Source: Paucimonas lemoignei (GTDB lineage: Bacteria; Pseudomonadota; Gammaproteobacteria; Pseudomonadales; Pseudomonadaceae). Taken from it: 64,000 nt of DNA. Below are positions 43,501 to 51,244 of this stretch, one piece after another. A program made the position numbers and the translations under genes. The DNA lies in the NCBI GenBank assembly GCA_900475325.1, contig LS483371.1, forward strand, positions 2,418,001 through 2,482,000, read 5' to 3'. Positions within the stretch are counted from its first letter, which is position 1, and every line of letters starts with the position of its first letter. The notes beneath the pieces were generated by a model. The model searched no databases. It had not been told where the DNA came from and was given only the letters and a program-made list of their open reading frames with translations.

Positions 43501-44724
43501 TACACCGAGGACCTCAATCAGAAAGTCAGTGAGCGGGTGTACTTGCGTAACGAGCTGCAAAAAGCCATCGAAGCCCAGGACTTGCAGCTGTATTACCAGC
43601 CGCAGGTGGATGCCCGCAGTGGCCGGGTCACGGGCTATGAAGCCTTGATGCGCTGGCAGCATGCCGAACGCGGCTTCATCCCGCCGATTCAGTTCATCCC
43701 GGTGGCCGAAGATACCGGGCAGATCATCCCCATGAGCGAGTGGGCGATCACCACGGCCTGCCAGCAGGCCCGCCAGCTATTCGACCTGGGCTGGAGAAAC
43801 CAGGTCATGGCGGTGAACATCTCACCGATGCAATTTGGGCGGGTGAACTTCGTCAATTTTGTCAAAACCACGCTCGAACAGACCCGCTTGCCCGCCGAAC
43901 TGCTGGAGCTGGAGATCACCGAGTCGGTGTTGATGGACAACGCTGAAAAAGCCATCGAAACCTTGCACGCGCTCAAGGCCATCGGCGTGCATATCGCCAT
44001 TGATGACTTCGGCACCGGGTTTTCGAGCCTCAGTTACCTCAAGCGCCTACCCATCGACAAGGTCAAGATCGATCGATCTTTCGTGGGCGAGATCATCAGC
44101 GATCGCAGTGACGCGGCCATCGCCCAGGGCATCATTTCCATGGCCCATCACCTGGGCTTGAAGGTGATTGCCGAAGGCGTGGAGAACGAGCCTCAGGTGG
44201 ACTTCCTGAAAAGAAACCAGTGCGACACGTTCCAGGGCTACTACTTTGCCAAGCCAATGCCATTCAGTGCGCTGGAAGTGTTCCTGGTCGAGCAGCAGGC
44301 GACGCTGCAACTGATGCGCCCGGCCAATGCCATCACGGCAGGCGGGCAAACCTTGCTGCTGCTGGATGACGAGGTCAATATCCTGCGCGCCCTGAGCCGG
44401 GTCTTGCGTCGCGACGGCTATCAGATCCTGGTGGCCCGCAACGCCCAGGATGCGTTCGCGCTGCTGGCCAAACATGAGGTGCATGTGATCCTGTCTGACC
44501 AACGCATGCCGGAAATGAACGGCACCGAGTTCCTGAGCCGGGTCAAGGACCTGTATCCGGACACGGTACGCATCGTGCTTTCGGGCTATACCGATTTGAA
44601 GTCGGTCACGGATGCCATCAACCAGGGCGCGATTTTCAAGTTCCTCACCAAACCCTGGGACGACAAGGAATTGCGCAGCACCGTGGCTCAGGCGTTTCAG
44701 CATCGGGAACTGATCAAGGTGTAG
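40501..44724 (+). CDS. Membrane-bound PAS-PAS-GAF-PAS-GGDEF-EAL protein with C-terminal receiver domain
   Basis: 1407-residue c-di-GMP signalling protein. About eight membrane segments make up residues 1-255. PAS domains follow at about 280-395 and 405-520, GAF at about 540-705 and PAS at about 715-835. The GGDEF domain is intact (MGGDEFVIIL, motif at 919-923) and keeps the inhibitory I-site RPGD at 910-913. The EAL domain has E1047 in YEALMRW and the loop DDFGTGFSS (D1168, D1169), so both synthesis and breakdown look possible. The C-terminal receiver has acidic pair D1289/D1290 and phosphoacceptor D1333 in VILSDQRMPEMNG, of the kind seen in RpfG/HupR-like receivers. A receiver at the end of such a protein is unusual. 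Confidence 0.95.
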   Translation: MRNGHVVSQIYIHLVAFALAAFSVVGLYGFLFIDAASRLKVQSLSDVAVAGLLVAAGLLSAAHHRHRLSVLFASLLIMLSVYTVVHNLAVPSLEWGTSWATGLLRMHSPLAVVLGITGLVMACAHRSVPGKWLARGCGVGLVVVILLTHVTSWWTGLSIEQIGFRTELNYIVHLFLIFISVALVLLPQLPDNRSQLMDRLTVAAGISGAFTTVISWFLLSQQHFANQDPADSFAVTYLPNLILGLGLIFSFLIMTSQRLARLALKHAEHLRLANHALQDSLREQASLQALNQRIVEFSEDILCSLDEHCRFTQLSPSTMIVLGYRPEDMLGQSIFDYLVAEDQAPTQTILRAMIDGGERHHFRCSFRRQDGVVVHLHWTGRWSASERTLFAMAHDVTPLVGSESFYRSLFAFNPDPVYSFDLDGRLTSVNRAGCSLADYNEDELLGEHLSVLMHNEDSSTLADYVTTAISGGTLRDEGLLRTRGGQLIDVGLTHLPIIIDEKIVGGFGIAKDFSYRNHTLRALREALQHSEHQAELLGGLSETAVNINSIINSHNQSDTLLDYMAERLRLLLGAHQSVIHLSPTAEGAPGIYSTSLSEKYPTHPQDHWISDELEFSAKIRDTNQPILLTRDQLRNDSRWHSQDVEGAGSGATRRGWLAVPLKDHDGTNLGLLQLSDKYEGDFDQDDLAIAQQFAQMAVAVMKNSQLVQKVLAGERRLKTQLEFTSAITNSVSEGLLAVNRHGVLTFINPTAANLLNQPAQALLGQALGHYLPLALSDSEHSARTSSYHGEVSQGLSPQGERYLAFDSAPLINDEGPQGWVVALRDISEQKRFESELAYNASHDVLTGLPNRALLEDRLVQCCAFSVRYKRSLAVMFIDLDGFKPINDSLGHSVGDLILIEVARRMEQQVRPGDTVARMGGDEFVIILPDLEKDEDVLLVAKRVIEHIGRVYTIDGTQLQITASMGITLSDGRIEQPMHLIQQADLAMYKAKQQGKNNCQWYTEDLNQKVSERVYLRNELQKAIEAQDLQLYYQPQVDARSGRVTGYEALMRWQHAERGFIPPIQFIPVAEDTGQIIPMSEWAITTACQQARQLFDLGWRNQVMAVNISPMQFGRVNFVNFVKTTLEQTRLPAELLELEITESVLMDNAEKAIETLHALKAIGVHIAIDDFGTGFSSLSYLKRLPIDKVKIDRSFVGEIISDRSDAAIAQGIISMAHHLGLKVIAEGVENEPQVDFLKRNQCDTFQGYYFAKPMPFSALEVFLVEQQATLQLMRPANAITAGGQTLLLLDDEVNILRALSRVLRRDGYQILVARNAQDAFALLAKHEVHVILSDQRMPEMNGTEFLSRVKDLYPDTVRIVLSGYTDLKSVTDAINQGAIFKFLTKPWDDKELRSTVAQAFQHRELIKV

Positions 44725-44728
44725 GAGC

Positions 44729-45476
44729 GGCTTCAGCCGCGAAGGGCAGTGAACGCGATCTGCCAGACGCGATGCAATCCAACGGTGGGAGCGAATTCAT
44801 TCGCGAAAGGGCCGGTACATTCAACCGATCTGCATCGCCTGTACCTCCGTCTTCGCGAATGAATTCGCTCCCACGGGTTATTCGTCGCCTTCGGATTCCT
44901 GCTCTGGAACCATAGGGCTTCAGCCGCGAAGGGCAGTGAACGCGATCTGCCTGACCCGGCGCAGTCCAACGGTGGGAGCGAATTCATTCGCGAAAGGGCC
45001 GGTACATTCAACCGATCTGCATCGCCTGTACCTCCGTCTTCGCGAATGAATTCGCTCCCACGGGTTATTCGTCGCCTTCGGATTCCTGCTCTGGAACCAT
45101 AGGGCTTCAGCCGCGAAGGGCAGTGAACGCGATCTGCCTGACCCGGCGCAGTCCAACGGTGGGAGCGAATTCATTCGCGAAAGGGCCGGTACATTCAACC
45201 GATCTGCATCGCCTGTACCTCCGTCTTCGCGAATGAATTCGCTCCCACGGGTTATTCGTCGCCTTCGGATTCCTGCTCTGGAACCATAGGGCTTCAGCCG
45301 CGAAGGGCAGTGAACGCGATCTGCCTGACCCGGCGCAGTCCAACGGTGGGAGCGAATTCATTCGCGAAAGGGCCGGTACATTCAACCGATCTGCATCGCC
45401 TGTACCTCCGTCTTCGCGAATGAATTCGCTCCCACAGGTCATTCGTCGCCTTTGGGTTCCTGCCTTCGTACCGTAG
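44729..45476 (+). repeat. Tandem array: four copies of a 187-bp REP-containing unit
   Basis: Units start at 44729, 44916, 45103 and 45290. Each holds GGCTTCAGCCGCGAAGGGCA, then a REP doublet (GTGGGAGCGAATTCATTCGC and its inverse), and most of a spacer GGTTATTCGTCGCCTTCGG. Units 2 and 3 look identical, unit 1 differs near its start, and unit 4 decays at its end. The whole block is flanked by TAGGAGCGGCTTCAGCCGCG at the left and the inverse CAGCTGAAGCCGCTCCTAC at 45538-45556. It lies between the convergent c-di-GMP gene and ligD. Confidence 0.93.
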
Positions 45477-45566
45477 GATATTTAGCCGCGAACTTCCATG
45501 CGTACGATAAGAACGCATCGGTTATCCGGACCCCTCGCAGCTGAAGCCGCTCCTACGACGGGTGAA

Positions 45567-48320
45567 TCAACCCTTCATGCCCACCCGCGTGCGCATCTGG
45601 GCGGTGATGGTCTGTCGGGTTTTTGCCAGGTCTGCCCAGGGGTCGCTGTCCAGCTCTGCCAAGCGCTGGTGGATGTTGTGAATGGTCCAGGTGTTGGCGC
45701 CTTTGAGTTCCTTGATTTCCTCTCGAAAGATCGGCACCGACACGGGCAGGCCTTCACGGGTGCGGGGCGCGTAGGCGCAGATCGTGGTAGCACCCAAACC
45801 GTTGCGCAGGTAGTCGATGAAAATCCGGCCGACTCGATTCTTGGGGCCTGACACCGCTGAAAACCGTTCGGGCAGTAGCTTGGCAATGTGTTTGACGATC
45901 GCATGGCTGAAGTCCTTTACCGCATCCCAGTCGGCCTTGGGGGTCAACGGCACGACGATGTGAATGCCCTTGCCGCCGCTGGTCTTGAGGAATGACTTCA
46001 AGCCCAGCTCGTCAAGCACGGTGAGGGTCAGCTGCGTGGCTTCGACCATGCTTTTCCAGGGCAGAGCCGGGTCCGGGTCAAGGTCGAGGATGAATCGGTC
46101 CGGCCGTTCAAGGTCTTTGGACACGGCATTCCAGGTGTGCAGTTCGATAGTGCTCATCTGCACCGCGCCAATCAGCGCTTCGAGGTTATTGATCAGCATC
46201 ATCGGATGCCCGGTGTATTCCTTGCCCATGGTTTCGATGCCGGGAATCGACAGGCGATCTGCGTTTTTCTGAAAGAATAGCTCGCCGGTGATGCCTTCCG
46301 GTGCACGGACCAGGGCTACGGGCCGGTTCTTCAGCTGTGGCAGCAACCACTCTGAGATACGAATGTAGTAATCCGCCAGATCACGCTTGGTGGCGCCGCT
46401 GACCGGGTCGATGATCCGTTCCGGGTGGGTGAGCCGCACCTTGCCCGTCAGCGCGGGCTCCGTAGTCTTGGTTTCTTCAGCTTTGGGCTTGGCGTTGGAC
46501 TTGGGTTTCGGTTTGGGCTCCGGTTTGGGCTGAGCCTCTGCTTCGGCCGCCGTGGTTTTCGCTTTGGCTGAGTGTGCAGCGGTTTTGCTTGCTGTTTTTT
46601 TCTGCCTGGCGGGAGTAGCGGGGCGCTCCTCGGTGATCGACCTGGCTGGCTTGTCGGTGCGCAGGCCGTGGAACACCGCATGGCGCACCGAGCCGTCCTG
46701 GGTGATTTCAGCAAAGGCCACTTCGGCCAGCAGCTGCGGTTTGAGCCAGTGCACGCCCTTGGCTTCAAACCCGGTGGGCGGGTTGATCACCGCAGGTTTT
46801 TTGACCTCCAGCGGCGTCAATTGCTGATGGATGCTGCTCAAGGTGGCTTCGTTGAAGCCGGTGCCGACCTTGCCCGCATAGCGCAGCTCGCCGCTGTCGG
46901 CATCATGCAAACCCAGCAGCAGGGCGCCAAACTTGCTGCGTGCGCCTTTGGGCTCGGTGAACCCGACTACCACGAATTCCTGCCGACGTTTGCATTTAAG
47001 CTTGATCCAGTCGCCACTGCGCCGGGACACGTAAGCGCTGCCCGTCCGCTTGCCGATCAAGCCTTCCATCTTCATCTGGCAGGCGGTGTTCAACAGGGCA
47101 TCAGGGGTTTCGGCAAAGTCCTCGGAAAAGCGCAGCACAGGGTCTTCGCTGCGCTCCAGCACTTTGGCCAGTGCGGCTCGGCGTTGTTCCACCGGGACCT
47201 GACGCAGGTCCATGCCATTGAGGTAGGGCATGTCGAACAGGTAATAGCTGATGGCGTCGCTGCTGCCCGCCTCGAAGGCATTCTGCAGGGATTGGAAATC
47301 CGGAACCCCTTGCTCGTTGGCCACCACCATTTCACCATCCAGCCAGGCGGACTCCAAGTCCAGGCTGGCCAGCGCCTCGGCCTGACGAGGCAGTTTGTGG
47401 GTCCAGTCATGGCCGTTGCGGGTGAACAACTGGACCTTGCCGTCGTTGATCCTGGCCATGACCCGGTAGCCGTCAAACTTGATCTCGTAGCGCCAATCGC
47501 CTTCGGGGGCAGAGTCCACCAGCGTCGCCAGCTCCGGCTTGATGCTGTCGGGGATGGCTGCGGGTTCAGCATTGGCCAGCAGGGTTTTGCCTGACGACTT
47601 TTTTGAGGCTGTTGCCGATTCAGCCGCTGCTGCCTTGCCGACTTTCTCGACGGGTTTGGGTGACGCCGGTTTGGGTTCAGCAGTTTTTGCAGAGGATTTT
47701 TTCGGCGATTTTTTCGCGGCCTGTTTCTCAACGATGGTGCGTTCGCTCAACACGCTGTGGGGCTCGGCTTTGACGACGTCGTAATCGCTCTCGGGCCGGG
47801 CGAATTCATCCTGATGCTTGATCAAAAACCACTGTTCCTGCTTGCCGGGCATGTGGGTTCTGACCAGGTTCCACACGCCCGCGAGCTTTTCACCTTGCAG
47901 CTCGAATTTCAGCCTGCCTTTGGTGTACGCCTCAGCAGGGTCGGACAGCGGCTTCCATACCCCTCGGTCCCAGACAATCACATCGCCTGCGCCATAATGG
48001 CCTTCAGGGATGCTGCCTTCGAACGTGGCGTAACTGATCGGGTGGTCTTCGACATGGACGGCCAGTCGCTTGGCCTTGGGGTCCAGGGACGGGCCTTTGG
48101 GCACTGCCCAGCTTTTCAGCGTGCCGTCCAGCTCCAGGCGGAAATCGTAATGCAGGCGTGACGCGTCGTGCTTCTGGATGCAGAACTGCAAGGCATGCGC
48201 GGCCTTCGTCGAGGTCTTGGTTTTGCTCGCACCGCGCCTGCCTTTCGCCTCGTTGCCCGAGGGCTCGGACGTGGCATCGAAGTCGCGTTTGCGGTTGTAC
48301 TCGTCCAGTGCCGCACTCAT
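45567..48320 (-). CDS. ligD: DNA ligase D (phosphoesterase-ligase-polymerase)
   Basis: 917-residue multifunctional NHEJ enzyme. The 3'-phosphoesterase domain is at about residues 40-190 (HDASRLHYDFRLELDG, HYGAGDVIVWDRG). The ATP-dependent ligase has the adenylated lysine K281 in YEIKFDGYRVMARI. The primase-polymerase domain forms the C-terminal third (RFILDLDPDPALPWKSM, SGGKGIHIVVPL). Two Lys/Ala/Pro-rich low-complexity linkers separate the domains, one after the phosphoesterase and one (KPEPKPKPKSNAKPKAEETK) before the polymerase. AAGGAGA 8 bp before the ATG at 48320 sets the start. No ku gene is in the window. Confidence 0.96.
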   Translation of the reverse strand: MSAALDEYNRKRDFDATSEPSGNEAKGRRGASKTKTSTKAAHALQFCIQKHDASRLHYDFRLELDGTLKSWAVPKGPSLDPKAKRLAVHVEDHPISYATFEGSIPEGHYGAGDVIVWDRGVWKPLSDPAEAYTKGRLKFELQGEKLAGVWNLVRTHMPGKQEQWFLIKHQDEFARPESDYDVVKAEPHSVLSERTIVEKQAAKKSPKKSSAKTAEPKPASPKPVEKVGKAAAAESATASKKSSGKTLLANAEPAAIPDSIKPELATLVDSAPEGDWRYEIKFDGYRVMARINDGKVQLFTRNGHDWTHKLPRQAEALASLDLESAWLDGEMVVANEQGVPDFQSLQNAFEAGSSDAISYYLFDMPYLNGMDLRQVPVEQRRAALAKVLERSEDPVLRFSEDFAETPDALLNTACQMKMEGLIGKRTGSAYVSRRSGDWIKLKCKRRQEFVVVGFTEPKGARSKFGALLLGLHDADSGELRYAGKVGTGFNEATLSSIHQQLTPLEVKKPAVINPPTGFEAKGVHWLKPQLLAEVAFAEITQDGSVRHAVFHGLRTDKPARSITEERPATPARQKKTASKTAAHSAKAKTTAAEAEAQPKPEPKPKPKSNAKPKAEETKTTEPALTGKVRLTHPERIIDPVSGATKRDLADYYIRISEWLLPQLKNRPVALVRAPEGITGELFFQKNADRLSIPGIETMGKEYTGHPMMLINNLEALIGAVQMSTIELHTWNAVSKDLERPDRFILDLDPDPALPWKSMVEATQLTLTVLDELGLKSFLKTSGGKGIHIVVPLTPKADWDAVKDFSHAIVKHIAKLLPERFSAVSGPKNRVGRIFIDYLRNGLGATTICAYAPRTREGLPVSVPIFREEIKELKGANTWTIHNIHQRLAELDSDPWADLAKTRQTITAQMRTRVGMKG

Positions 48321-48515
48321 GGCCGATCTCCTTGCTGTGGTAAGCAGCAGAACACGGCTCGTGAAGCGAGTTCCGAGGCGCGGGATAACTGGCGCGCGCA
48401 GCAGGCGGCTATGGCCTGCAGCGGCAAAAGTCGGCGGGCGGCATAGCCAAAGGCTTACATGAAGTGAGGCGTAATGGCCGTTTACAACCAGGGCGCCAAA
48501 CCTCAATCTAGAGCC

Positions 48516-48633
48516 ATCAACTGAAGCACAGGAAGGGCTTCAGCGGTCAGGGATGATCACCATGGCTTGGATGCTACCGACAGGATGTTGGAATGGTTTT
48601 GATGAAAAATAACCCGCTTCGGCGGGTTTTTTA
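48516..48633 (+). ncRNA. Candidate RsmX/RsmY/RsmZ-like regulatory sRNA
   Basis: A stretch of about 118 nt ending in a perfect terminator (CCCGC-TTCG-GCGGG, then six T, 48613-48632) with no coding gene before it. It carries a run of hairpins that show GGA in or at the loop: CTGAAGC/GCTTCAG around ACAGGAAGG (48521-48543), GGTCA-GGGA-TGATC (48545-48558), TGGC-TTGGAT-GCTA (48563-48576) and CCGAC-AGGAT-GTTGG (48577-48591), plus a single-stranded GGA at 48590-48592. That is how RsmX/Y/Z sRNAs of Pseudomonas bind and titrate RsmA/CsrA. A possible -35 (TTTACA, 48481) and -10 (CAATCT, 48504) precede it. CTTACA at 48454-48459 matches the right half of the GacA box. Identity is inferred from structure; the 5' end is approximate. 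Confidence 0.7.
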
Positions 48634-48735
48634 TTGTCTTTTTTCCGGCTGAACGGTGCGGTTAGTGGGCTTTTCGGGATGAACTAGATACGCCGATGTC
48701 CTTCTAAGTCTGATCATCACGCCCTAGAGGTCGCC

Positions 48736-49272
48736 GTGTCGAAAATAATCACGTCCGCTGCTGCTTTCCATGAGGAGATCGAGCAGGAAACCAGGATCTT
48801 CGCCTCTGCCAAGGAGCGTCTGGACTTTTATCGCAGCGAAATCCACTTCGAAACCACCAACCTGTCCAGCCGGACCAATGCCTACCTGACCGCCCAGGCA
48901 TTTCTGGTGATTGCTTACGCCTCCAGCATGGCCAACCTGAACCCGCAGTGGGGCGTGATCTTTACGATGGTGGTGCCGGTGATGCTGGTGATCTTTGGTG
49001 TGGTCAGCTCGATCATGGCCTGGCCGGGTATAAAAGCGGCGTGCGACATCATCGATCACTGGTACTACAAACAAAGTGGGTTGCTCAGAAGCGAGCCGGT
49101 GATCGGCATGGCTTACGATGATTCGCCGCTGTTCAGTGCCTGGGAGTCCACTGACAAGGGCCATAAGACGGCGCTGCTGTTTTCAAAACGTACGCCGTGG
49201 ATGTTCTTCGTGTTCTGGCTTTGCCTGGGTGTTTTTGCGGTGTTTGTGCACATCATTTATCCGTCGACCTAA
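48736..49272 (+). CDS. Membrane protein of unknown function with three membrane segments
   Basis: 178-residue protein. A charged N-terminal helix (about residues 8-45, EEIEQETRIFASAKERLDFY) leads into two close membrane segments (about 49-67 and 73-97), then a soluble stretch of about 55 residues, then a last membrane segment (about 152-175). I do not recognise a family; the helix-plus-two-membrane-segment layout loosely recalls small pore or SLATT-like proteins, but no signature was verified. It starts with GTG, with AGAGG 5 bp before it. It stands alone between the sRNA candidate and its own terminator. Confidence 0.75.
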   Translation: MSKIITSAAAFHEEIEQETRIFASAKERLDFYRSEIHFETTNLSSRTNAYLTAQAFLVIAYASSMANLNPQWGVIFTMVVPVMLVIFGVVSSIMAWPGIKAACDIIDHWYYKQSGLLRSEPVIGMAYDDSPLFSAWESTDKGHKTALLFSKRTPWMFFVFWLCLGVFAVFVHIIYPST

Positions 49273-49293
49273 AGGCACGGCAGTTCCTACAGG

Positions 49294-49315
49294 GCCCGCA
49301 TCTAAGCGGGCTTTT
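49294..49315 (+). terminator. Rho-independent terminator after the 48736-49272 gene
   Basis: GCCCGC-ATCTAA-GCGGGC followed by TTTTGTGTTT, 21 bp past the stop codon. Confidence 0.85.
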
Positions 49316-49484
49316 GTGTTTCTGAGATTGAGCTCAATGCACAGCCGCCTGAAAAAGCGCTACAGCTCGGGCCTTCGGTGGCGTATTTTAGGGCCGATAC
49401 GGTTGCAGGCCTTGCCTGCCAGGCACTCCCGACAATAAAGAAGCGAGACACCGATTGATCGAACGCCGTCAGTTCAGCGGATGC

Positions 49485-50468
49485 ATGAAGGGCAAGAACC
49501 TTCGTTATCTGGATGAAAGCAGTCAGGCGCCGGCGCAACAGACGCGCACCGGTTTTCTGCTGCTTGAGCATTTCTCGCTGCCAGCCTTCACCCAGGCGCT
49601 GGACACCCTCGTCACCGCCAACCTGTTACGCCCCAAGCTGTTCAGCACCCGCACCTTCGGGCTACAGGACAGCGAGGTGATCAGCGATCTGGGGCTGGTG
49701 ATCCGTCCCGACGAAAAAATCAGCCCGCAGGCGCTGCAAGCGTTGGACCTGCTGGTGATCTGTGGCGGCTATCGCACCGAGTTGCACGCCAGCGATGAGT
49801 TGATCGGCTTGCTCAAGGCGGCCTCTGAGGCCGGTATTGCCCTGGCGGGGCTGTGGAATGGCGCGTGGTTTCTGGGCGTGGCGGGTTTGCTGGAGGGCTA
49901 TCGCTGTGCGATCCATCCCGAGCACCGGCCGGCCCTGGCGGAAATCTGCAAGGTGACCCACGTGACCAGCGAGCCGTTCGTGGTGGACCGCGACCGGCTC
50001 AGCGCGTCCAGCCCGTCCGGGGCGTTTCACATGGCGCTGGAGTGGATCAAGGCGCTGCACGATAAGGCGCTGGTGGAGGGCATCGAAGACATTCTGTCGT
50101 TTGAGGAGTCGCGCTACCGGCGTGTGAAGGCGTCCCCGCACCTGTCGGTAAGTGCGCCCCTGCGCGAAGTGGTAAAGCTGATGGACGCCAATCTGGAGGA
50201 GCCGCTGGAGATGGACCAGTTGGCGGTTTACGCCGGGCGCTCACGACGGCAGATCGAGCGCTTGTTCCGCGAACAACTGGGCACGACGCCCCAGCGTTAT
50301 TACCTGGAATTGCGCATTACCGAGGCCCGACGCCTGCTGCAACACACCGAAATGTCCCAGGTCGAGGTGCTGGTGGCTTGCGGTTTCGTGTCGCCGAGTC
50401 ATTTCAGCAAATGCTACAGCTCGTATTTCGGCTATCGGCCTTCCAAGGAGAAGCGGCTGGTGGGGTAG
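49485..50468 (+). CDS. GlxA-type AraC-family regulator (DJ-1/PfpI-like domain plus HTH)
   Basis: About 327-residue regulator. The N-terminal amidotransferase-like domain (about residues 20-190) has the GlxA pattern but WNGAWFLGVAGLLEGYRCAI lacks the catalytic Cys, so it only binds a ligand. Two AraC helix-turn-helices occupy about 220-320 (LEMDQLAVYAGRSRRQIERL, then YLELRITEARRLLQHTEMS and ACGFVSPSHFSKCY). Relatives control amino acid, carnitine or glycine betaine use. An alternative TTG start lies at 49455; neither start has a strong ribosome binding site. No obvious target gene is adjacent. Confidence 0.87.
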   Translation: MKGKNLRYLDESSQAPAQQTRTGFLLLEHFSLPAFTQALDTLVTANLLRPKLFSTRTFGLQDSEVISDLGLVIRPDEKISPQALQALDLLVICGGYRTELHASDELIGLLKAASEAGIALAGLWNGAWFLGVAGLLEGYRCAIHPEHRPALAEICKVTHVTSEPFVVDRDRLSASSPSGAFHMALEWIKALHDKALVEGIEDILSFEESRYRRVKASPHLSVSAPLREVVKLMDANLEEPLEMDQLAVYAGRSRRQIERLFREQLGTTPQRYYLELRITEARRLLQHTEMSQVEVLVACGFVSPSHFSKCYSSYFGYRPSKEKRLVG

Positions 50469-50509
50469 TGCGTGTGGTTTGTCTGATATACCGCTGTTTG
50501 CAGCCTCAA

Positions 50510-51186
50510 CCAATCAAAGCACTGCGCCTTGAATCGAGTAGCAACAACAGCATCCGGGCGCTGCTGAGTCAGGTTCCGTCCTGACGGCCGGGTCACTTTT
50601 GGTGCCAAAAGTAACCAAAACCTCTGCGCTGGCGTACGGCCCCCGCTTCGCGGCGGTACCTTCGCTCCGGCACCGTGGGGCGGGCACGCGCCGACGGGCC
50701 ATCCATGGCCCAACGGCGCTCGCTCGGCATCCATGCCGAGCGACCCACCCCACGGCACCTCCACTCAGCCTCCCGACGCGCATTTTGCGGCGTCTGGGAA
50801 ATCGTGGCAGGAAAAGCAAAAGCCAAAGCAAATCTGCTCTGCAGATTTTTCCAGGATGATTTCCTTCCCGACTCGCACTCTGCTTTTGATTCTGGAGGCG
50901 TGCGCAAAACTTATGGCCGACACAAATTGCGACTTGTGGCCGGCCGAGCGCAGGTATTGCGCAGTGGGCAACCCGGCATGGATGCCGGGTTAGCCGCACC
51001 GGGCCATGGATGGCCCATTGCGGCGGCCCACGGAGCAATGCCGGAGTGAGGGGAGTCTGAGCCTTGGCGAAGACCCGGACAAAGGAGCGGGAGCGCTTTG
51101 GTTACTTTCGCGCTTTTCGAAAGTGACGCGCCGTAAGGGCGCAAAGGTGAATTAGCGTCACCTCCTATGCCGGATATGCAGGCGAT
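50510..51186 (-). repeat. Long extragenic repeat, copy 3 (inverted relative to copies 1 and 2)
   Basis: Reverse complement of copies 1 and 2 over its full length, with the same hairpins (for example AACCCGGCAT/ATGCCGGGTT near 50980 and GGGCCATCCATGGCCC near 50700). It fills the gap between the AraC-type gene and the phytochrome operon. No credible gene within. Confidence 0.9.
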
Positions 51187-51244
51187 TTAGGAACCTTGCA
51201 ACGGCGCATCCACAGGTTATGCGTTGTATCAGGCAGACCACCGT

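Noticed and set aside
42286..43662. 458-codon minus-strand open frame
   Set aside because: Antisense shadow of the GGDEF-EAL gene, whose motifs are all intact on the plus strand.
44729..45476. CRISPR array
   Set aside because: Repeats are 187 bp without short repeat plus unique spacer structure, and no cas gene is present; the units are REP doublets in tandem.
44733..45518. Repeated open frames of 74-111 codons on the minus strand beginning MNVPALSRMNSLPPL
   Set aside because: They are translations of the tandem REP units; 187 is not a multiple of three, so the frame shifts from unit to unit.
50432..51144. Open frames of up to 174 codons in repeat copy 3
   Set aside because: Repeat DNA read in other frames, no independent support.
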